From NCBI GenBank assembly GCA_019347855.1, contig JAHWKO010000047.1, positions 1-18,355 on the forward strand: a stretch of DNA of 18,355 bases, in the 5' to 3' direction. Shown here piece after piece: positions 13,229 to 18,355 of the stretch (position 1 is its first letter; every line of letters starts with the position of its first letter). This stretch comes from Actinomycetota bacterium (GTDB lineage: Bacteria > Actinomycetota > Nitriliruptoria > Nitriliruptorales > JAHWKO01). The translations under genes were made by a program, and so were the position numbers. The notes beneath the pieces are model-generated. The model had not been told where the DNA came from, made no database searches, and saw only the letters and a program-made list of their open reading frames with translations.

Positions 13229-14080
13229 ATGACGACGCTCGCGGTCACGGGAGCCACGGGACGCGTCGGCGGCCGGGTCGCGCGACGCCTCGCAGATGCT
13301 GGCGTCGAGCAACGCCTGATCGTGCGTGACCCGGAGCGGGCGCCGGAGCTCGCCAACACCGAGATCGCGGTTGCCGACTACGCAGAGGCTGCCGCCTCGC
13401 GAGCCGCACTCGACGGGATCGAGACGCTGTTCATGGTGTCTGGCTCCGAGGCCCACGACCGGGTCGAGCAGCACCGGACGTTCGTCGACGCCGCAGCAGA
13501 CGCCGGCGTGGTTCGGATCGTTTACCTGTCGTTCTACGGAGCCGCCCCGGACTCGACGTTCACCCTCGGACGTGATCACTGGGCCACCGAGCAGCACATC
13601 CGCGAACGCGGCCTCACCTGGACCTTCCTCCGCGACAACCTCTACCTCGACTTCTTCCCGTTCATGGCCGGGGACGACGGCGTCATCCGGGGGCCCGCAG
13701 GCGACGGTCGCGTCGCCGCCGTCGCGATCGACGACGTGGCCGACGTGGCCGCTGAGGTGCTCCTCGACATCGGGCCGCACGCGTCCACCACCTACCGACT
13801 GACGGGTCCAGACTCGTTCACGCTCGCAGAGGCGTCGGCGATCATGAGCCAGGTGCTCGACCGGTCGTTCCGCTACCACCAGGAGACGGTCGAGGAGGCG
13901 TACGACTCGCGCGCCATCTACGGTGCGCCGGACTGGCAGGTCGAGGCATGGGTGACCACCTACACCGCGATCGCCGCCGGCGACCTGGCCGAGGTGACCG
14001 ATGACGTGGCACGGGTCACCGGCCATCCGCCCCGTTCGCTCCGCGACATCCTCGCTGACCACGGCGATCGCCATGGGTGA
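13229..14080 (+). CDS. NmrA-like NAD(P)-binding protein (atypical SDR)
   Basis: The 283-residue protein begins with LAVTGATGRVGGRVARRL, a Rossmann dinucleotide-binding motif (Gly8, Gly11, Gly14). It continues with HRTFVDAAADAGVVRIVYLS and TWTFLRDNLYLDFF, characteristic of NmrA/SDR a5-like proteins. The catalytic Tyr-x3-Lys of classical dehydrogenases is not evident. Relatives bind NAD(P) as redox sensors or reduce quinones and other small molecules. The ATG at 13229 has GAGGAGG a few bases before it. The stop overlaps the start of the next acetyltransferase gene by eight bases, so the two are probably coupled. Confidence 0.9.
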   Translation: MTTLAVTGATGRVGGRVARRLADAGVEQRLIVRDPERAPELANTEIAVADYAEAAASRAALDGIETLFMVSGSEAHDRVEQHRTFVDAAADAGVVRIVYLSFYGAAPDSTFTLGRDHWATEQHIRERGLTWTFLRDNLYLDFFPFMAGDDGVIRGPAGDGRVAAVAIDDVADVAAEVLLDIGPHASTTYRLTGPDSFTLAEASAIMSQVLDRSFRYHQETVEEAYDSRAIYGAPDWQVEAWVTTYTAIAAGDLAEVTDDVARVTGHPPRSLRDILADHGDRHG

Positions 14081-14510
14081 GGTCGAGGTCGTAGCGCTCT
14101 CACCGGACGATCCGCGGCTCTCCGACGCGTGGGCGGTGATGTCGGAGCTACGCCCCCACCGCGACCCGTCGGAGATGGACGCGATCTACGAGGAGTCGCA
14201 TCCGCTCGGCTACCGCGTCACCGCGGCGTTCCGGGACGGGCGCTGCCGGGCGGTCGCCGGCTGGCGGATAGGCGTCAACATGCACCTGGGTCGCAACCTC
14301 TACGTCGAGGACCTGGTGACCTCGGACGTCGACCGGTCGGCCGGGTTCGGGGCGCTGCTGCTGGATCATCTGCGGACCGTGGCCCGGGACGCGGGATGCG
14401 CGGCGTTGCACCTGGACTCCGGCGTGCAGCGGCACGGGGCGCACCGCTTCTACATGCGCGAGGGGATGCACATCTCCAGCCACCACTTCCTCGAGCACCT
14501 GGAGCCGTGA
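14073..14510 (+). CDS. GNAT family N-acetyltransferase
   Basis: The 145-residue protein shows the acetyltransferase core: VAGWRIGVNMHLGRNLYVEDLVTSDVDR as central strands, then GFGALLLDHLRTVARDAGC as the acetyl-CoA motif A, then HLDSGVQRHGAHRFYMREGM as the C-terminal motif. The glycine-rich loop is RSAGFGA rather than the more common R-x-x-G-x-G. The ATG at 14073 lies inside the end of the NmrA-like gene. The frame is open further upstream, but that part is a shadow of the previous gene. It converges on the SNase gene with four bases between stops. The substrate is unknown. Confidence 0.88.
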   Translation: MGEVEVVALSPDDPRLSDAWAVMSELRPHRDPSEMDAIYEESHPLGYRVTAAFRDGRCRAVAGWRIGVNMHLGRNLYVEDLVTSDVDRSAGFGALLLDHLRTVARDAGCAALHLDSGVQRHGAHRFYMREGMHISSHHFLEHLEP

Positions 14511-14514
14511 CCGC

Positions 14515-15459
14515 TCAGGACTCGCAGCCCAACCCGTCGTTGTCGTTGCCGTCGAACCCGTGCGGGTCAGGCGGCAGGACCCGGAACCGTCGGTGCGAGA
14601 TGTCCCCACAGTCCAGGTCGCCGACCTCCGACTTCGGCGGGATGCACACGTCCGGGTACGAGGGATCACAGCTCCCGCCGGATGACGGCGAGGTAGAGGT
14701 CTCCTCGGCAGGTGGCGGAGCAGACGCGTGTGGCGGAGCAGACGCGTGTGCCGGAGCGTCGTAGGCGCACGGCGCGCCCCACATCCCCGATCCGGCTGCA
14801 CGCGCCTCCTCCTCCGCGGCACGCAGGAGCTCGATGTGGGCGTCGTTGGGTTCGTACAGCACGGCCTCACCGAACCCCTCCCGGACCATGACGAGGTTCA
14901 CCATCGTCCCGTCGGCGAGCCACACGTACCGGAGGAACCTGCCGTAGCGGTCGGTGTCCTCGTCGTCGGCCTCGAGCCACACCCCGCTTCCGACCGGCGT
15001 GAGGCTGGCGAGCCGCTGCGTGGCCTCCGGGCCGAAGCACTCGGTCGAGCTCGTGGCCTCGGGGCTGTCGTACTCGAGCAGCCGGATCTTGTGTGTCGCC
15101 CCGGCCGGGAGCGGTCCCGAGCCGGCCGCGTCGACCCGGACCCAGAACGTGTCCCCGTCGACGATCCGCTCGACGACCGCGGGCTGCGCGGCGGCCGGTA
15201 CGCCTTCCGAGCGTGCCGGTTCGGTTGTGCTCGGACCCGGCGACGGTTCCGAGGCGGTCTCCTGCTCCGATGCTGAGGCCACCCCGGCAGGGGTCGAGAC
15301 CGCGGCGGTCGGCGGCCGGACCACCGCCTCGGTCCGCTCGGCAGCCACGCCCCCATCGATCGCAGCCGGGCTGCCGGCGCAGGCCGCCATCGCAACGAGC
15401 GCGAGCCCCGCGAGCACGACGCGGCCACGCGATCGCCGGCGTCCCCCATCTCGGTCCAA
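14515..15459 (-). CDS. Secreted SNase-like nuclease lipoprotein with Excalibur-like tail
   Basis: About 314 residues. A basic N-terminus and hydrophobic core end in VAMAAC, a lipobox, so the protein is probably lipid-anchored outside. A Thr/Ser/Pro-rich linker follows. The thermonuclease domain starts at VERIVDGDTFWVRV and has KIRLLEYDSPEA and DRYGRFLRYVW, which contain the Arg, Glu and Arg catalytic residues. After a Pro/Ala linker the tail ends DGNDNDGLGCES, an Excalibur-type calcium-binding motif. I choose TTG 15459, because GGGAGG lies five bases upstream; GTG 15474 lacks a ribosome site but is possible. It likely degrades extracellular nucleic acids. The linker is encoded by an 18-bp tandem repeat. 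Confidence 0.9.
   Translation of the reverse strand: MDRDGGRRRSRGRVVLAGLALVAMAACAGSPAAIDGGVAAERTEAVVRPPTAAVSTPAGVASASEQETASEPSPGPSTTEPARSEGVPAAAQPAVVERIVDGDTFWVRVDAAGSGPLPAGATHKIRLLEYDSPEATSSTECFGPEATQRLASLTPVGSGVWLEADDEDTDRYGRFLRYVWLADGTMVNLVMVREGFGEAVLYEPNDAHIELLRAAEEEARAAGSGMWGAPCAYDAPAHASAPPHASAPPPAEETSTSPSSGGSCDPSYPDVCIPPKSEVGDLDCGDISHRRFRVLPPDPHGFDGNDNDGLGCES
14712..14747. repeat. 18-bp tandem repeat in the nuclease linker
   Basis: Two exact copies of an 18-base unit (14712-14729, 14730-14747) are followed by a degraded third. On the minus strand they encode repeats of HASAPP between the nuclease and Excalibur-like parts. Its length is a multiple of three, so copy changes would keep the frame. 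Confidence 0.85.
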
Positions 15460-15567
15460 CGGATCCTCCCTCACCCAGGTGTCGGCGAGGGGGTGGCAGG
15501 CACTGAAGCCGTCCCGCGCGATCTCCCCCGCAGGTACTAGTCCGGGGTTGGTTACCCTGGGAGGGCC

Positions 15568-15580
15568 TACCTCCGAGGTA
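15568..15580 (+). promoter_or_regulatory. 13-bp inverted repeat covering the ribosome site of the peroxidase gene
   Basis: TACCTC-C-GAGGTA is a perfect inverted repeat ending four bases before the ATG at 15584. It includes the GAGG ribosome site. It is either an operator or a small structure affecting translation. Confidence 0.4.
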
Positions 15581-15583
15581 CGT

Positions 15584-16072
15584 ATGTCGATCTACGACCA
15601 CAAGATCGCGACGCTAGACGGCGAACCGTCCAGCCTCGCCGAGTACGAGGGCGCCGCGCTCCTGCTCGTCAACGTCGCGTCGAAGTGCGGCCTCACGCCC
15701 CAGTACGAGGGGCTCGAGCGTCTCCACGAGCGCTACGCCGACCGTGGCTTCACCGTGCTTGGGTTCCCGAGCAACCAGTTCTACGGGCAGGAGCCGGGCA
15801 CGCCCGAGGAGATCGCGGAGTTCTGCTCGACCACGTACGGCGTGACCTTCCCGCTGTTCGAGAAGATCGAGGTGAACGGCGACGACCGTCACCCGATCTA
15901 CGAGGAGCTGGCCCCGGTCGCCGACGCCGACGGCCACAGCGGCGACATCCGCTGGAACTTCGAGAAGTTCCTGGTCTCCCCGGACGGCGAGGTCGTGGCG
16001 AGGTTCGCCCCGCAGGTGCAGCCGGAGGACGACGCGATCGTCGAGCAGATCGAGGCGAACCTGCCGAGCTAA
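15584..16072 (+). CDS. Glutathione peroxidase-family (thiol) peroxidase
   Basis: The 162-residue protein reduces peroxides. The conserved blocks are LLLVNVASKCGLTPQYEGL with peroxidatic Cys35, LGFPSNQFYGQEPG with Gln69, and WNFEKFLVSPDG with Trp124 and Asn125, which together form the catalytic tetrad. Cys81 (EFCSTTYGVTFPLF) is placed like the resolving Cys of thioredoxin-dependent members, so the physiological reductant is more likely thioredoxin than glutathione. The ATG has GAGGT upstream. Its TAA stop overlaps the stop of the convergent DUF664 gene. The next operon encodes OsmC and a redox-type sigma factor, so a shared oxidative-stress role is plausible. Confidence 0.93.
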   Translation: MSIYDHKIATLDGEPSSLAEYEGAALLLVNVASKCGLTPQYEGLERLHERYADRGFTVLGFPSNQFYGQEPGTPEEIAEFCSTTYGVTFPLFEKIEVNGDDRHPIYEELAPVADADGHSGDIRWNFEKFLVSPDGEVVARFAPQVQPEDDAIVEQIEANLPS

Positions 16073-16620
16073 CGGGGGTAGCCGGGCAGGTCCGCCGGCG
16101 GGTCCTCCCCGGTCGACCCGTCCACCGCCTCACGGATCAGGTCGGCGTGACCGACGTGTCGGGCGTACTCCTCGATCAGGTCCGCCAGGATGCGCCGGAT
16201 CGACGGCGGCTCGTCCCACGTCCCGTACCGGGCGAGCTGGTCGAGGCCGCCGCCGTCCAGCAGCTCCTCGAGCACCGCCCGGGACCGTCTGACCGCCTGC
16301 TGCCAGAGCGCCAGCAGCTCGTCGGCTGTGTGGGCGGTGAACGCGTGCCACTCCCAGTCGGGATCCTCCAGGTCCGCGTCCGGCCACAGATCGTGCAGAT
16401 CGGTCCCGCCGAGCCGTGCCGAGAAGTACACGTCCTCGACCATGGCGAGGTGCAGCAGCAACCCGCCGAGGGTCAACGATGACGCTCCGACCGTCGCCTG
16501 CAGCCCGTGCTCGTCGATGCCCGCGCACTTCCACGCGAACGTCGCGCGCTGCCGTTTCAGGCTCCCGACCATCGTGGCAACGTCGTCCCCGGCGACGGGC
16601 GGCTCCGGACGGTCGCTCAC
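16069..16620 (-). CDS. DUF664/DinB-like putative metal-dependent protein
   Basis: The 183-residue protein matches the four-helix DinB/DUF664 group. Key phrases are TLGGLLLHLAMVEDVYF with His57, and EEYARHVGHADLIREAVDG with His155 and His158; these His residues are the usual metal ligands. In Actinobacteria such proteins are related to mycothiol-dependent transferases, but a role is not proven for this one. The GTG at 16620 is chosen because GGAGG lies five bases upstream; an earlier GTG at 16626 overlaps that site. It is convergent with the peroxidase gene and divergent from the VOC remnant and OsmC unit. Confidence 0.88.
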   Translation of the reverse strand: MSDRPEPPVAGDDVATMVGSLKRQRATFAWKCAGIDEHGLQATVGASSLTLGGLLLHLAMVEDVYFSARLGGTDLHDLWPDADLEDPDWEWHAFTAHTADELLALWQQAVRRSRAVLEELLDGGGLDQLARYGTWDEPPSIRRILADLIEEYARHVGHADLIREAVDGSTGEDPPADLPGYPR

Positions 16621-16642
16621 GGGCACCTCCGATCCGTGTGTG

Positions 16643-16732
16643 GTGATGGCGGAACGCTACTCGCCGGATGCCGTCCGGACGTTCTTCCGCGACCCGGACG
16701 GCCACCTGTTCGAGATCAGCGAACGGACCTGA
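16643..16732 (+). pseudogene. C-terminal remnant of a VOC/glyoxalase gene
   Basis: The last 28 codons of this frame read MAERYSPDAVRTF, FRDPDGHLFEI, SERT and stop, which is the standard C-terminal strand of VOC proteins with its metal-ligand Glu. No upstream VOC sequence remains: the DUF664 start codon lies at 16620 on the other strand. The protein cannot fold alone, so this is best read as a truncated relic. It is not a copy of the VOC gene at 3236, whose tail differs. Confidence 0.65.
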
Positions 16733-16733
16733 G

Positions 16734-16749
16734 GAGACCGGGCGGTCTC
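16734..16749. repeat. Short hairpin after the VOC remnant
   Basis: GAGACC and GGTCTC pair around GGGC, directly after the remnant's stop codon. It may be the old terminator of the lost VOC gene. There is no T tract. Confidence 0.35.
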
Positions 16750-16811
16750 GCGCTGCAATAGCTGCGGCGTCCGTGACGTCCTTGATGTGGAACCGAGCCA
16801 AGGAGCAGCCC

Positions 16812-17378
16812 ATGACCGAGACCACGACCGTCCGTAACGGCATCGACGTCGACCAACTGCTGGGCACGATCGAGGCGGTGAAGGGGGACGCCAACGTCGG
16901 CTCCTTCACGTTCCGGGCGTCCAGCTCCTGGAAGGACGGCACCCACAACGTCGGCGAGATCGGCCGGTTCCTCCACGCGGGCGAGGAGGACGAGTCTCGT
17001 CAGCAGCCGTTCCGCTTGGAGGGTGACGAGCCACCCGTGCTGCTCGGCACCAACCAGGGCCCGAACGCGGTGGAGCTCGTACTGCAGGCACTGGGGTTCT
17101 GCTACGCCGTTGGCTACATCGCCAACGCGGCCGCACGTGGGATCGAGATCTCCCGGATGGATTACGAGATCGAGGGAGACCTGGATGTCGGTCCCTTCCT
17201 GGGGTTGGATGGTCCCCGAGCCGGGTTCACGGAGATCCGTGTCAAGGGCACGATCTCCAGCCCCAACACGAGCCCGGAGGAGCTGCGCGAGCTGTGCCAG
17301 TACGGACAGGACACGTCGCCCGTCCGGGACACCCTCGCGGCGCCCGTTCCGGTGAAGACGTCCCTCGACGTCGTGTGA
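16812..17378 (+). CDS. OsmC family protein
   Basis: The 188-residue protein belongs to the OsmC/Ohr fold, in which a dimer detoxifies organic peroxides with a redox-active Cys pair. The conserved helix carries Cys97 (LQALGFCYAVGYIANAAARG). The second conserved position, usually CPV, reads SPV here (Ser169), while Cys162 lies seven residues earlier in ELCQYGQDTSPVRDTL. Peroxidase activity may therefore be altered, although related proteins share this pattern. The ATG has AAGGAG six bases upstream. The sigma gene begins 13 bases after its stop, so OsmC is probably co-transcribed with it. Confidence 0.9.
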   Translation: MTETTTVRNGIDVDQLLGTIEAVKGDANVGSFTFRASSSWKDGTHNVGEIGRFLHAGEEDESRQQPFRLEGDEPPVLLGTNQGPNAVELVLQALGFCYAVGYIANAAARGIEISRMDYEIEGDLDVGPFLGLDGPRAGFTEIRVKGTISSPNTSPEELRELCQYGQDTSPVRDTLAAPVPVKTSLDVV

Positions 17379-17391
17379 CGGCGGACCACGC

Positions 17392-18009
17392 GTGAGCACG
17401 CTCGCGGCACGCCCCATGTCGACCGAGCGGGCGAGCTTCGGGGAGGTGGCGGAGCCCCACCTCCCCTGGCTCTACTCCCTCGCGCGTCGACTGGTGAGCG
17501 ACCCCGAGGCCTCTGAGGACCTCGTCCAGAAGGCGCTGCTCAAGGCGTACCGCGCCTACGGGCAGCTCCAGGACGTCCAGGCCTTCCCCGCCTGGCTACG
17601 GGCGATCCTCGTCAACTGCTGCCGCGACCACCTGCGCAGCGTGGGGCGTGGTCCGAACGAGGAGCCGCTCGAGGACCTCGAGGGTCTCGAGGGCTACTCG
17701 CTGTACCGGACGCTGGCGATCGAGGATCCGCTGCCCTACTCCGACAGCCTCCACCTCGACTTCCTCTCGACGTTCGAGATCGCGGACGTGTGGGCGGTCC
17801 TCGGACGCCTGAAGCCGCTGTACCGGGCGCCGCTCGTCCTCGTCCACATGGAGGGGTACACGACGAGGGAGGTGGCCGACATGTTCGACGTACCGCAGAA
17901 CACCGTGCTGTCCTGGCTGCACCGCGGCCGGAAGTCGTTCGAGCGGGAGCTGTGGACCTACGCCCAGGAACGCGGCCTGCTGCGGCGGTTGGAAGGAGCG
18001 GCACCGTGA
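17392..18009 (+). CDS. SigR-like ECF sigma factor
   Basis: The 205-residue protein has region 2 at about residues 15-85 (FGEVAEPHLPWLYSLARRLV, EDLVQKALLKAYRAY, AFPAWLRAILVNCCRDHL) and region 4 at about 130-195. Its end, PQNTVLSWLHRGRKSFERELW followed by YAQERGLL, parallels the tail of SigR, the thiol-oxidative stress sigma of Streptomyces. The GTG at 17392 has no strong ribosome site; ATG 17416 is an alternative. It follows OsmC closely and overlaps the anti-sigma gene as GTGA. The partner's zinc motif supports a redox-controlled sigma factor; the direct trigger is inferred. Confidence 0.9.
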   Translation: MSTLAARPMSTERASFGEVAEPHLPWLYSLARRLVSDPEASEDLVQKALLKAYRAYGQLQDVQAFPAWLRAILVNCCRDHLRSVGRGPNEEPLEDLEGLEGYSLYRTLAIEDPLPYSDSLHLDFLSTFEIADVWAVLGRLKPLYRAPLVLVHMEGYTTREVADMFDVPQNTVLSWLHRGRKSFERELWTYAQERGLLRRLEGAAP

Positions 18010-18263
18010 TCGCCTGTAGCGAAGCTGTCGAACAGCTCTGGCACTACCTCGAGCACGAGCTGACGGACGACAAGCGGGCGCAGGTCGAGCAGCACCTGGC
18101 GTTCTGCCGCCGGTGCTGCGGGGAGCTGGAGTTCGCCGAGGAGCTGCGTGGGTTCCTCGAGGATGCCGCACGACCGCGACTGCCCGACGACGTCGAGGGA
18201 CGCCTGACCACCTTCCTGCACCAGCTGGAGAGCGACCCGTCCGGGGAGGTGGAACCGTCGTGA
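18006..18263 (+). CDS. RsrA-like soluble ZAS anti-sigma factor
   Basis: The 85-residue protein has no membrane segment. Cys4, His30, Cys34 and Cys37 reproduce the spacing (26, 4, 3) of the zinc site in RsrA (Cys11, His37, Cys41, Cys44), the redox-sensing anti-sigma of SigR. An additional Cys38 directly follows. In RsrA oxidation forms a disulfide, zinc is lost and the sigma factor is released; the same mechanism is plausible here. The GTG start at 18006 overlaps the sigma TGA, and its own TGA overlaps the GTG of the next gene, so all three are translationally coupled. Confidence 0.9.
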   Translation: MIACSEAVEQLWHYLEHELTDDKRAQVEQHLAFCRRCCGELEFAEELRGFLEDAARPRLPDDVEGRLTTFLHQLESDPSGEVEPS

Positions 18264-18355
18264 GCCGCGACCTGTCGTCGGCATCCCGACGCGACCTGAT
18301 GTTCAAGGACGACGTCCAGGAGCTGGTCCGGGTCGCCTACGAACGACTCGACGAA
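18260..18355 (+). CDS. Start of an unidentified gene (partial)
   Basis: Only the first 32 residues are visible (MSRDLSSASRRDLMFKDD, then VQELVRVAYERLDE). The GTG at 18260 overlaps the anti-sigma stop as GTGA, and GGGGAGG lies upstream. The VQELVRVAYERL stretch is reminiscent of the opening of some SAM-dependent methyltransferases, for example ArsM-like proteins, but it is too short to assign. As the fourth gene of the OsmC-sigma-anti-sigma unit it probably belongs to the same stress response. Confidence 0.6.
   Translation, partial: MSRDLSSASRRDLMFKDDVQELVRVAYERLDE

Overview
The window reads as chromosomal DNA of a high-GC Actinomycetota. Genes have almost only G or C at third codon positions, GTG starts are frequent, and the gene set is typical of the phylum: LCP (LytR-CpsA-Psr) protein, ZAS-type anti-sigma factors, DUF664/DinB-like protein, NmrA-like protein, and an SNase lipoprotein with an Excalibur-like tail. 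A deep-branching lineage such as Nitriliruptoria is a guess only. I saw no tRNA, rRNA, CRISPR array, transposase or phage gene.

Layout. (1) 1-480, minus: an odd ORF that starts like a SAM methyltransferase and continues in frame as a phosphomannomutase, preceded by a 19-residue hydrophobic mini-protein. (2) 567-1652, minus: azlC-azlD branched-chain amino acid exporter with a hairpin at its end. (3) 1846-2371: a plus-strand zinc-ribbon mini-protein facing a minus-strand secreted His-rich mini-protein, separated by a perfect 15-bp hairpin. (4) 2662-3691: a marR repressor and a VOC (glyoxalase-fold) gene transcribed divergently from a short promoter region. (5) 3714-4840, minus: a Cys-containing small protein coupled to a quinone oxidoreductase-like gene, then a 417-bp stretch holding at most one small basic protein gene. 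(6) 5258-11536, minus: the largest unit, an envelope-stress locus. ECF sigma, a membrane anti-sigma with a large RseB/DUF4367-like outer part and an M15 peptidase form one overlapping operon. A cupredoxin, an LCP protein and a GNAT acetyltransferase form a second. (7) 11545-12704, minus: metallo-beta-lactamase-fold and SRPBCC genes. (8) 12802-14510, plus: a small membrane protein, an NmrA-like protein and an acetyltransferase. (9) 14515-16620: SNase lipoprotein (minus), glutathione peroxidase (plus) and DUF664 protein (minus). (10) 16643-18355, plus: a VOC gene remnant, then OsmC, SigR-like ECF sigma, RsrA-like ZAS anti-sigma and the start of a further gene, tightly coupled.

How it works together. 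Region 6 is the strongest story. The same promoter, GACCGAACC-N16-CGTC, lies upstream of the ECF sigma gene and upstream of the cupredoxin operon. The sigma factor therefore probably controls itself, its two-sided anti-sigma, a wall peptidase, a copper-binding-type surface protein and a wall-polymer ligase. Region 10 looks like a second, thiol/peroxide-directed sigma switch, with a glutathione peroxidase gene nearby. Many adjacent genes overlap as GTGA, or by one base as TGATG or TAGTG, which indicates translational coupling.
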